NCBI GenBank assembly: GCA_026392135.1
Contig: JAPLCR010000318.1
Span: 1 to 24,823 of the forward strand
DNA from: Armatimonadota bacterium
Lineage (GTDB): Bacteria; Armatimonadota; Chthonomonadetes; Chthonomonadales; Chthonomonadaceae
DNA length: 24,823 bases
Direction of reading: 5' to 3'
The notes beneath the pieces are model-generated. The model was not told the origin of the DNA, ran no database searches, and saw nothing but the letters and a program-made list of their open reading frames with translations. Position numbers and translations under genes: made by a program. Shown here in pieces: positions 14,946 to 21,424 of the stretch. The stretch's first letter is position 1. Every line of letters begins with the position of its first letter.

Positions 14946-15757
14946 ACGCTCGACCCGCCGCCCTCCAACTCCTCAATCGTCTGGCTCTCATGGTAGCGCC
15001 GCTCCCGTATCCAACGCGCCTGATACGCCGAAAACCGTACTCTAACCCGAACCAGTTCCGCGCCGTGTAGCATATCCAATCCCCGCCGCAGGTACTCCTC
15101 AACGTCAAACCCCTCCTGACGCGCAAACGCTCGCTCCTGTTCCAGAACCCGCCACTGCCGTATCCGCCCAAGAAAGAACTGCCGAATATCTTGCCGCCAC
15201 TCGCACCATGCAATCAGGTGCGGTTCGCCCCGCCACATCAGTAGCGCGTAAGGGTGAATGACACGCTCAGTAGTCGCGTCTCGCCGTCCGCTATAGTACA
15301 GAATCTCCACCCTCTTTCGCCACTGAATCGCCTGTTCGCAATCCGTCGCCAGCCCTGATGAGAGCGCATGAGCGAGATGGATAGAGCCGCGCATTTCGGA
15401 GTGCGAATGGGAGGTTTTAGGCAGGTAGGTTTGCAACTTCTCAACAACCTGACGCAACGGTTCGCTGTCGGTAGGCGAGAGGTACTCCTGCGCTACCAGC
15501 AACGTCTTGCAAAGCGTATTCGCCTCGCTCTCCGAAAGCGCGAGGTAAGGGAGACTGTAGGTCGCGTCCGAGTAGAACCAGCCTCCGCGCCTCTTATCAA
15601 ACATGAGAGGGGCTTTAAGGCGTTCCTTCAAGAACTTGCTGTCGCCGAACGCCGTCCGTCGCGAGACCTCCCAGCGACTACGCAACGTTTCGGCGTTGGG
15701 ATAGCGTCCCCCGCGTATTTCAGCGTCCAACCAGTAGATGCGTTCCGTTTGCGACAC
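14939..15757 (-). CDS. WYL-domain transcriptional regulator, truncated at the C-terminus by a CRISPR repeat
   Basis: 272 residues. An N-terminal winged HTH (IYWLDAEIRGGRYPNAETL, EVSRRTAFGDSKFL) precedes a WYL domain at about 145-215 with IHPYALLMWRGEPHLIAWCE and FFLGRIRQW. The usual C-terminal WCX extension is cut: the protein ends at EELEGGGSSVF, where homologues continue for some tens of residues. Its final VF and TAA lie within the CRISPR repeat. GTG 15757 has AAGGAG 7 nt upstream. WYL proteins respond to nucleic acids or nucleotides and are known regulators in CRISPR and defence loci, so the contact with a CRISPR array is probably not random. Whether the shortened protein works is unknown. 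Confidence 0.85.
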   Translation of the reverse strand: MSQTERIYWLDAEIRGGRYPNAETLRSRWEVSRRTAFGDSKFLKERLKAPLMFDKRRGGWFYSDATYSLPYLALSESEANTLCKTLLVAQEYLSPTDSEPLRQVVEKLQTYLPKTSHSHSEMRGSIHLAHALSSGLATDCEQAIQWRKRVEILYYSGRRDATTERVIHPYALLMWRGEPHLIAWCEWRQDIRQFFLGRIRQWRVLEQERAFARQEGFDVEEYLRRGLDMLHGAELVRVRVRFSAYQARWIRERRYHESQTIEELEGGGSSVF

Positions 15758-15832
15758 TTGTTCGCTCCTTCGTAGTTACTCAAAATGCAAACTCTAAACC
15801 GGCAACCCGCATGGAAAAGTTTACTAAATGTT

Positions 15833-15847
15833 CGCTAGTTGTTAGCG
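15833..15847. promoter_or_regulatory. short dyad upstream of the WYL gene
   Basis: CGCTA (15833-15837), 5-nt spacer GTTGT, TAGCG (15843-15847). It lies about 75 bp before GTG 15757 in the gap between the methyltransferase stop and the WYL start, a position suited to an operator. Short arms, so low confidence. Confidence 0.3.
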
Positions 15848-15896
15848 ATTCTCCTCTCGCAAACACATTGAAACCTTGAACCAGCGTCCAACAAGT

Positions 15897-16712
15897 TCAA
15901 AGCAATCGCACAGTTTGCCCTGTCTCCTTTTCAAATCGGTGGAGGACAATATCACAGTAGAGCGGGTCAATCTCTATCCCGAAACACCTCCTCCCTGTCT
16001 CTTCCGCTACCGTAAGCGTCGTGCCCGTCCCTATAAATGGGTCGAAGACTATCCCGCGCTTGCTGTCAAAGGTCTCCATGAGCCATCTCGGCAGATGGGA
16101 TGGAAAGGTCGCCGCATGATACCTGTGGTAGGCGTTGTGTCGTTGCGGCTTCCCCTGATACACGTTGGGAATGGTTCCCCGAAAGTTCGCCGTGTGTACC
16201 GTGCGTGTCGCCCTCTTCCCGTGCTTTCGCGACGAGAAGAGCAACAGAAACTCAAATCTGCTATTGAGGATGTTCCTGCCCATGGCGGGAGGAGCGTTTA
16301 TCTTGTCCCAGATGGCGATATCCGCAAGGTTATGACGCAGGAGATAGAGGTATTCCAGCAAGGCGAGTTTGTTGCCGGCGAGCATCTGGAAGTTGACGAT
16401 GACGGTTTCTGAGACCTCTAGAGCGTTCTCTGTTATGGTTTGTAAAAGAGCGAGGAGTGCCTGGTGTGACTGTTTGTCTTGAGAGCCGACGTACCTACTC
16501 TCTTTGAGATAGCGATTGTTGGCGAGAAGAGCGTTTCTACCAAGATTGTAGGGAGGGGAAGTTATCGTGAGCCTTGCTTTCTCGCCCTGCATGAGCCGCG
16601 CTACCTGCTCTTTGTCCCGGCTATCTCCGCATAAAAGGCGATGTCGCCCTAACTGCCAGAGTTCGCCCTGTCGGACTCGTCGCGGGATTTCCAGGGATGC
16701 TTGTGTGTTCAT
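15897..16712 (-). CDS. site-specific DNA methyltransferase (N6-adenine/N4-cytosine, beta-type order)
   Basis: 271 residues from ATG 16712. The catalytic motif TSPPY is at 51-55 and the AdoMet-binding motif DPFIGTGTT at 224-232, in the order IV then I, so it is a beta-group enzyme of the 'N-4/N-6 DNA methylase' family. The enzyme would methylate adenine N6 or cytosine N4 in a specific sequence; the target cannot be read from the protein. The ATG overlaps the TGA of the replication gene upstream (ATGA), with GGAGG 3-4 nt before it, so the two are co-translated. No restriction enzyme is immediately adjacent, so it looks like an orphan, element-borne methylase used against host restriction or for replication timing. 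An in-frame upstream extension to 16886 is not protein-like and lies in the neighbouring gene. Confidence 0.87.
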   Translation of the reverse strand: MNTQASLEIPRRVRQGELWQLGRHRLLCGDSRDKEQVARLMQGEKARLTITSPPYNLGRNALLANNRYLKESRYVGSQDKQSHQALLALLQTITENALEVSETVIVNFQMLAGNKLALLEYLYLLRHNLADIAIWDKINAPPAMGRNILNSRFEFLLLFSSRKHGKRATRTVHTANFRGTIPNVYQGKPQRHNAYHRYHAATFPSHLPRWLMETFDSKRGIVFDPFIGTGTTLTVAEETGRRCFGIEIDPLYCDIVLHRFEKETGQTVRLL

Positions 16713-17596
16713 ACGCCTCCTTTCGGATTGGTTTGGGGTTGATTGGCATATGGGAGTAGCATTTCCACTTTTGACCACCGACTGCTTTTTGTTGTGATTG
16801 GTGTGGCGACGTGAGTCGGGTGCATGAGCAGTTTTGGGAGGCGGTGTCGGAAGGCAGTGAGCGAGTATCCCTGTTCCCGTACCCATTTGTCTTCCAGAGC
16901 GAAGAAGAGTTCAAGGAGGTCGCAGAGAGTTTCTATCGGGTACTGCACAAGCAGTTGTCGAATGAGTTTGCCCTCCTTATTCTCAGAAAACGGGGACGGC
17001 AGGTTCTTGGGGGAGCGTTGCTGAAATAGTTTCTGGTAGAGGCTCAGGAACGATTGAATCGTCTCCTCCATTCGCGGATTTTTGTTCGTTGAGGGGGAAG
17101 GGGGAGTAGTTTTGTAAACAGTTTCTTTTGTTGTTTTCGCTTTTGTGTTTTCGCTTTTAGCGAGCATTCGCTCCATTCTGGCATCTGCATTCTCAAAATG
17201 CGAAGACGCTAGAGAGACATTCGCTCCTGAGTCAGCCTGTGGCAAAAGGCGGGAATGTAGGCAAAAATAGAGCCTCCCTAATTGGCGTTGTCGTTGCTGA
17301 GGCGTGATGAGCGCTTGCCCTTCGCTGTCCTCTACGACAATAAGGCGCTTCGTGAGAAGAGATTGTACGGCTCTGCTGACCGCCGCGCTCTCTCTACCCG
17401 TCCGCTTCTTGAGTTGGCTATGCGTCAACCAATCCCGGAGTTTGCGACTTCCCACAACCTCGTCTCGCCACCCTAAAGTCTGCCTTACAAGGACGCACAA
17501 GACACGCCACTCAGTATCTGAGAGCCGTGGCATCTCCACATCCAAAAGGTGGTTAGGAAAGGGGGCGCTTTGGGGAGGAAAGAGATTTGGCGTCAT
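16709..17596 (-). CDS. phage replication protein O-like winged-helix protein
   Basis: 295 residues. N-terminal region about 10-95: PNHLLDVEMPRLSDTEWRVL, VRQTLGWRD, LTHSQLKKRTGRESAAVSRA, LLTKRLIVV. This is the winged-HTH pattern of phage O-type replication proteins, which bind the origin and recruit helicase loaders. A Lys/Thr/Pro-rich linker is followed by a helical C-terminus (about 180-295). It overlaps both neighbours by ATGA, with GGAGGGGG just before its start (ATG 17596-17594). It is likely the origin-binding protein of the integrative element, so an origin probably lies in or near this operon. Fair confidence in the DNA-binding/replication role, lower in strict homology to lambda O. 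Confidence 0.7.
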   Translation of the reverse strand: MTPNLFPPQSAPFPNHLLDVEMPRLSDTEWRVLCVLVRQTLGWRDEVVGSRKLRDWLTHSQLKKRTGRESAAVSRAVQSLLTKRLIVVEDSEGQALITPQQRQRQLGRLYFCLHSRLLPQADSGANVSLASSHFENADARMERMLAKSENTKAKTTKETVYKTTPPSPSTNKNPRMEETIQSFLSLYQKLFQQRSPKNLPSPFSENKEGKLIRQLLVQYPIETLCDLLELFFALEDKWVREQGYSLTAFRHRLPKLLMHPTHVATPITTKSSRWSKVEMLLPYANQPQTNPKGGV

Positions 17597-18432
17597 AAGC
17601 CCCCTCCTTCTTCCGTAGGAATCTCCTCGTTGGCAATCGTTGTCCTTTGTTGGGGAGCGTCATAATCCCCGGCGATAGCGGAGGCAAGAAACTTCGCAGG
17701 ATACCGCGCCCCTCTATGCGGGAGCCAGTCCAACTGCCTGCGAATCACCTCAATGGGAGAATGCTTCAGTATTTCATTCGCCTGAGCGCGCTCCATCCCC
17801 GTGGCGCATATACGGCGCAACAACGCATTCCGCTCCTTTTCCTCCTCTGTCGCGAACTCTTCGGGGACTTCCCACCCGTTCAACTCGGCTATCTGTCGCT
17901 CCACCTCCTCACGAGGACGGGCGTACTTCTCCCGTGAGAGGGCGATAACCTCTTCGCGACTTGCTGGTTGGTACGGCAAAACGGTATAGGATTCATCTTG
18001 TTCTTCAGCGACTTCATTCACGCTTCCCGCCAAACTGCGCGAGGGAGTGTAGGCGTCTAATCCGCTTTCGCGCTTCAGGAAGTAGACAAGAGGCTCATTT
18101 TGCCACTGGAGCACTGTGAGTCGCTCCATCCGAGCCGTAACTTTGGCAATTGAGACGCCCATTGCGTGAGCCAACGCGTGAACGCTGGGAGCGCAGACTC
18201 CATTTGGAGTGACAAACGTGAAAAGGGTGAGAAGGTTCTTCACATCTTCCGGCGGGAGCGCGTTGAGCAATCCGCTTGTTCGGAGCGCAGGCGTAATGAG
18301 CATTTGCGCCATGGGGCGAAAAGAGGAGTTCCCAGAGACAAGATGCCTCTCCTGATGCACGATGACAAAAGGCGTATCGGGAAGAGCGTTCTCTTCAGGG
18401 GATTCAGTTTGTGATGTATGAATGGGAAACAT
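17593..18432 (-). CDS. winged-helix, putative replication-associated protein
   Basis: 279 residues. A region at about 50-130 (LPPEDVKNLLTLFTFVTPNG, SVHALAHAMGVSIAKVTARM) is HTH-like. The C-terminal part (about 205-265) has ATGMERAQANEILKHSPIEV then DWLPHRGARYPAKFLASAI and GDYDAP, a pattern seen near the C-terminus of plasmid or phage initiator-type proteins. First gene of an operon coupled by ATGA to the O-like protein and then the methyltransferase. ATG 18432 has no clear Shine-Dalgarno, and a structured intergenic region lies upstream. I infer a role in replication or its control, without a firm family. Confidence 0.6.
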   Translation of the reverse strand: MFPIHTSQTESPEENALPDTPFVIVHQERHLVSGNSSFRPMAQMLITPALRTSGLLNALPPEDVKNLLTLFTFVTPNGVCAPSVHALAHAMGVSIAKVTARMERLTVLQWQNEPLVYFLKRESGLDAYTPSRSLAGSVNEVAEEQDESYTVLPYQPASREEVIALSREKYARPREEVERQIAELNGWEVPEEFATEEEKERNALLRRICATGMERAQANEILKHSPIEVIRRQLDWLPHRGARYPAKFLASAIAGDYDAPQQRTTIANEEIPTEEGGGL

Positions 18433-18441
18433 AGGGCAAAC

Positions 18442-18470
18442 GTAACAAAAGAAAAAAGTCAGAATAGAAT
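18442..18470 (+). promoter_or_regulatory. candidate plus-strand promoter in front of the structured RNA
   Basis: GTAACA (18442-18447, 4 of 6 with TTGACA), a 17-bp spacer, TAGAAT (18465-18470, 5 of 6 with TATAAT). It points away from the minus-strand replication operon that begins at 18432, and would start RNA near 18477. Confidence 0.45.
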
Positions 18471-18475
18471 AGCGT

Positions 18476-18628
18476 GCGTCCAGGCAACGCTCGTTGCCCT
18501 AGTGACTCGGAAAGACATAGGATTGGGGCGTCCATCGGCGGAGCGGTCAGCGACTCAGGTTGTCTGGTCGCCCCGCGCCGGATGACCGAGGAAGGTCGCC
18601 TTATGCTTCGGCAAGGCGGCTTTTGTCG
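18476..18628 (+). ncRNA. candidate structured small RNA with intrinsic terminator
   Basis: No good coding frame covers the region, but it is rich in local structure. There is a hairpin GGCAAC-GCTC-GTTGCC at about 18483-18498. An outer pairing GGGGCGTCC with GGTCGCCCC (one mismatch) encloses about 35 nt. A small GACC-GAGGAA-GGTC hairpin and a terminator hairpin capped by a UUCG tetraloop with a U-tract follow. A promoter-like pair of boxes precedes it. The length would be about 150 nt. Position directly upstream of a replication operon suggests a replication-control RNA or an origin; no match to a known RNA family was recognised. Confidence 0.45.
18595..18624 (+). terminator. intrinsic terminator with UUCG loop
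   Basis: GTCGCCTT (18595-18602, one G-U pair) pairs with AAGGCGGC (18613-18620). The inner GC-UUCG-GC cap spans 18605-18612 and TTTT runs 18621-18624. It points to plus-strand transcription ending here, although no plus-strand protein gene precedes it. Confidence 0.65.
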
Positions 18629-18630
18629 TA

Positions 18631-18876
18631 TTAGAGCCGAAGTCGTAGTTTCTGGAGTTCTTGTTGGAGAAGGCGAATAGCGGCGTGCAATCGCCTCCGC
18701 TCTTTTGCGGGGAGGGCTTCACAGGGCAAGTTCTTTGTAAGGCGAATCAGCATCTGAGCCAGATGACGAAACAGGGCTATCCGTTGACTTGCGGTAGAGA
18801 GGCGGCGCTCTGTCGCGGCAGGCGCCTTTCGCAACAGTCTTCTCTGTCTGGAATGGGATTGAGGGAGGGCGTTCAT
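18631..18876 (-). CDS. small basic protein of unknown function
   Basis: 81 residues from ATG 18876, 10 nt after the stop of the nuclease-hydrolase gene on the same strand. It is very basic (Arg-rich) with a leucine-rich helical second half (RRLHAAIRLLQQELQKLRL). No Shine-Dalgarno is obvious, so translation may depend on the preceding gene. The stop TAA lies just beyond the terminator hairpin of the plus-strand RNA. The frame is open further upstream to 19074, but that part overlaps the previous gene and is not used. It could be a DNA/RNA-binding accessory or chance; I do not recognise it. Confidence 0.4.
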   Translation of the reverse strand: MNALPQSHSRQRRLLRKAPAATERRLSTASQRIALFRHLAQMLIRLTKNLPCEALPAKERRRLHAAIRLLQQELQKLRLRL

Positions 18877-18886
18877 GAGGAGTAAT

Positions 18887-20044
18887 TTAGTGAGGGATAA
18901 GGTAGCGAAGAAAAAAGAGAGCCGCCGCAGAGGCGAGAAACGGATACAGAGCCTCCTCATAAGAGGAGCCTGTAACAACCCTCCATTTGTAGGGGAGCAG
19001 GAAGAATCGCTTCGTGAACGGCGCGCCGGGTATCCCTGTCCGGGTGCAGGCATCCGCCATGAGGTGACTGGCATACCCTAGCCAGAGGCAGAGAGGAATC
19101 TGCCAGCCTACAAGGAATGCGAGCGGTAGGATACCTCCTCCGAGCAGGCAGAGCGCAGGCAAGGAGTGGAGAAAACCGCGATGTCCCCACATCTTGTTTG
19201 CGCTGTCGGCGAAAAGGGCGAACGGCTGTACTCCTTTAATGCTGAACGACTTTATCTTCGACTCTACGGCGTCTAAATCAGGGAGCAGTGCGCCCAGTAT
19301 AGTTATCGCCGCTAATAACGGGAGATTCTCCGCTGTTACTCCATAAGGAATGAGGGACACGCCCCAGAGCGTAGAGAGTCCAATAAGTATATGAGTTCTT
19401 GCCAGCATAGCGCCTCCTTGAGTTAGGGTTACTTCTGAATGGATAGGGTTAGTGACGGGAGTTTGACTTCCCGGAGCGGCCTCCTCCGTTTTAGTTCGTC
19501 TACCTCGCACTTTGCCGGGAAACCGCTCTCGTAGTTGGTCAAAGTAGGAGTTGTCTATCGCGGGATTGTTTTCCGAACCGGATATAACGCCGATTTGATA
19601 CCGAATCAAGAGGTTGGTTAGTTCTTCTCCGTCTATAAGGCGAATAGGAGCGAGCCTGTCTCCTGCGACCGCTTTTTTCGCGGCGTTGGGAAAGGTCGAG
19701 GTGGTTACCAGTAATCCGTGTCGCGATCCGGTTCTAAGCATGGTTCCTCGGAGTTCGTCCACAAAGCGTCTTTGGATAGGTCTGGTGTACTGCTTGACCT
19801 GAGCGATAACTTGAATTCGGGTGACTCCGACTTCTGTGTACGCCTCCATATCCAGTCCGCCATGCGCGGTTCTCTGCCGCCACTGAGTGCGTCCCATGAG
19901 TTTGACCTCGACATAGCCCATGGAGACGAGCAACTGCTGTACACACTCCTCAAAGGCGTGGAAACTGAGGGAGAGTAACTGTTCTTGGAGAGCCGTCTGG
20001 AGTTCCTCTTGGGAAGCGTAAGAATTTGGAGCGACTTTACTCAT
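18887..20044 (-). CDS. fusion of Mrr-type restriction endonuclease domain and DUF457 (YdjM-like) membrane hydrolase
   Basis: 385 residues. Domain 1 (about 20-160) is a PD-(D/E)xK Mrr_cat-like nuclease: E32/E33, GLD (63-65), QVK (82-84), then RGTMLRTGSRHGLLVTT. A linker follows. Domain 2 (213-385) is a DUF457/YdjM-type membrane protein with PDLD (255-258), HRGFLHS (288-294), GYASHLMADACTRTG and four or so membrane helices. Start ATG 20044 overlaps the TGA of the Xre gene upstream. A full AAGGAGG lies 4 nt before ATG 19408 (residue 213), so the hydrolase domain may also be made alone (173 residues, close to the usual family length). Mrr-like enzymes cut modified DNA. The pairing with a membrane hydrolase is unusual. 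Confidence 0.85.
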   Translation of the reverse strand: MSKVAPNSYASQEELQTALQEQLLSLSFHAFEECVQQLLVSMGYVEVKLMGRTQWRQRTAHGGLDMEAYTEVGVTRIQVIAQVKQYTRPIQRRFVDELRGTMLRTGSRHGLLVTTSTFPNAAKKAVAGDRLAPIRLIDGEELTNLLIRYQIGVISGSENNPAIDNSYFDQLRERFPGKVRGRRTKTEEAAPGSQTPVTNPIHSEVTLTQGGAMLARTHILIGLSTLWGVSLIPYGVTAENLPLLAAITILGALLPDLDAVESKIKSFSIKGVQPFALFADSANKMWGHRGFLHSLPALCLLGGGILPLAFLVGWQIPLCLWLGYASHLMADACTRTGIPGAPFTKRFFLLPYKWRVVTGSSYEEALYPFLASAAALFFLRYLIPH

Positions 20045-20550
20045 TCTTCCGCCTCTCTCTCAATAGAAACCAGTCTGTCGCCCTGCGCGGAGGTATCCAG
20101 AGACCATTTCCCGGAGCGGATATGGCGATATTCTGGATTGACCGCTCCCTCGTTGTCGCTGACTTGTTTCGGGAGACATCCCTTACAATATGTGAGTTCA
20201 CATATCGAAGGGGTCAGGTACTCCCCATCTAGCGAGATGATGTCTCTGGGGTCTACCCTGCGACCCAGTTTGTTCTCTAAGACGCTGGTCAGGGTGCAGA
20301 CAAGGGCGTAGGAGGGGGACGACCTGCCGCTCATTAGGCGACTCAGCGCGGAGCGGGAAATCCCTGCGTCGCGGGCAAGATGAGAGGCTCCCTGAAAATA
20401 GTAGTCCTGAATGTGTTCCAGAATAGCCTTAATCCGGTTGTGTATCTCCTGTTGCGATACCTTTCTTGTAAAGGGAACACGTTTTACAGGGCGTTTCTGT
20501 CGTTGACCAGGTTTGTGGAGGCGAAAGGAGGTTGGAGGATGTTGGTTCAT
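20041..20550 (-). CDS. Xre/HTH-type regulator with C-terminal Cys motif
   Basis: 169 residues. The basic N-terminus is followed by an HTH of the Xre type at about 45-95: LARDAGISRSALSRLMSG, then RSSPSYALVCTLTSVLENKL. The C-terminal part carries a CELTYCKGC cluster, possibly metal-binding, and a tail without recognised fold. It overlaps the following nuclease gene by ATGA, so it is likely co-regulated with or controls the nuclease/hydrolase fusion. No Shine-Dalgarno before ATG 20550. Probably the control gene of this minus-strand module. Confidence 0.75.
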   Translation of the reverse strand: MNQHPPTSFRLHKPGQRQKRPVKRVPFTRKVSQQEIHNRIKAILEHIQDYYFQGASHLARDAGISRSALSRLMSGRSSPSYALVCTLTSVLENKLGRRVDPRDIISLDGEYLTPSICELTYCKGCLPKQVSDNEGAVNPEYRHIRSGKWSLDTSAQGDRLVSIEREAEE

Positions 20551-20667
20551 GTTAATGGATTGATATGCCGCTCTCGTTTCGGGGTAGTTCCATTCTTACA
20601 TGAGCGGGATTAACTTCTCCCTTAATGGCGCTTCCAAGCAACGCACCCCCAAAATAGCCTCTAGGAC

Positions 20668-20696
20668 TTGACAGTCCGAGGGGCTTGTGTCTTTAG
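20668..20696 (+). promoter_or_regulatory. weak plus-strand promoter candidate
   Basis: TTGACA (20668-20673) followed 18 bp later by TTTAGT (4 of 6 with TATAAT). It faces the small gene at 20798. Low confidence because of the poor -10. Confidence 0.3.
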
Positions 20697-20739
20697 TGGA
20701 GGCGAAAGCGAAGAGATAGCCTCCCGAAAACGGTTCTCC

Positions 20740-20765
20740 GAGCGATTTTCCGTTTCAAATCGCTC
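20740..20765. repeat. perfect 9-bp inverted repeat upstream of the small gene
   Basis: GAGCGATTT (20740-20748) and AAATCGCTC (20757-20765) with an 8-nt loop, followed by TTCTATTCC. It lies about 30 bp before ATG 20798 in the gap between the divergent Xre and small-protein genes. It may be an operator, an mRNA hairpin in the 5' leader or a weak terminator. Confidence 0.5.
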
Positions 20766-20797
20766 TTCTATTCCATCTAACCTCCCATCCAATCGCT

Positions 20798-21046
20798 ATG
20801 AATACTTCTACCAGCGACGGGCTTCGCGCTCAGGCGAAGGAGGTGTTGTCGCACGACCTCCCTGAGTTTCTGACGGCGGTGCGACAAGCCAGAAAGGAGC
20901 AAGTCGACATAGAGTTCTCTCTCAAGACCTTCCCTGGTGACGCCGAGATCCTCTACCTCTGTCTCTGGTTCGCTTATGACCGGGGGGTTTTAGTACGCCT
21001 TCTTCCCAAACGACGGCGAATCAAAAATAGAGTAGGCGCGATTTGA
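20798..21046 (+). CDS. small protein of unknown function
   Basis: 82 residues, ATG 20798, no clear Shine-Dalgarno. Contains a short alternating segment (DIEFSLKTF, AEILYLCLWFAYDRGVLVRL) that looks like a folded beta-alpha unit and a basic C-terminus. It is the first plus-strand gene after the divergent Xre gene, upstream of another small gene and the serine recombinase, so it could be an element accessory (excisionase-type or anti-restriction); this is guesswork from position. I do not recognise the family. Confidence 0.5.
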   Translation: MNTSTSDGLRAQAKEVLSHDLPEFLTAVRQARKEQVDIEFSLKTFPGDAEILYLCLWFAYDRGVLVRLLPKRRRIKNRVGAI

Positions 21047-21191
21047 GAATCCAATACGTCTCTTGACAAAGGCGTGTTATCTGGCATTGAATCAGATTAG
21101 GAAAAGAGGCGAATCGCTTACAATATCAGGTTGAGTTGCTGGGACGCGACACAGGGCGTCAGAGCAGGAAGAGGCGTGAAATGATGCGCTC

Positions 21192-21386
21192 ATGCACTCT
21201 CTTCCTACCCGACAACTCCCTGCTGGCGAGACGGTTCTCCTCAACCCAACGCTTAAAGACATCTCGCTCACGCCGGAAGATATTCTCCTTCTGGATAGGA
21301 TGGGCGTACCGCCAGAGCGACGAGACGAGTTCGTTCAGGATGTCGCTCAAATCCTCTACGCCGTCTTCGACACCCTTTTCCAGTAG
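21192..21386 (+). CDS. small acidic protein preceding the recombinase
   Basis: 64 residues. The pattern (LNPTLKDISLTPEDILLLDR, VPPERRDEFVQDVAQILYAV) is protein-like, helical and mildly acidic, unlike the frames around it. ATG 21192 has only a distant AGAGG, so the start is not certain. It ends 38 nt before the recombinase. Possible recombination directionality factor by position, but no sequence support for that. Confidence 0.45.
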   Translation: MHSLPTRQLPAGETVLLNPTLKDISLTPEDILLLDRMGVPPERRDEFVQDVAQILYAVFDTLFQ

Positions 21387-21424
21387 CGCCTACCTCAATT
21401 TGTATAGAACAGTAACTACCTCCT

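Noticed and set aside
16713..16886. N-terminal extension of the DNA methyltransferase
   Set aside because: Its residues are unlike the family and lie inside the coding region of the O-like gene; the ATGA overlap at 16709-16712 gives a clear start.
18474..18680. 68-codon plus-strand frame over the structured region
   Set aside because: It runs through several hairpins and the intrinsic terminator, lacks a ribosome-binding site, and has no protein-like pattern.
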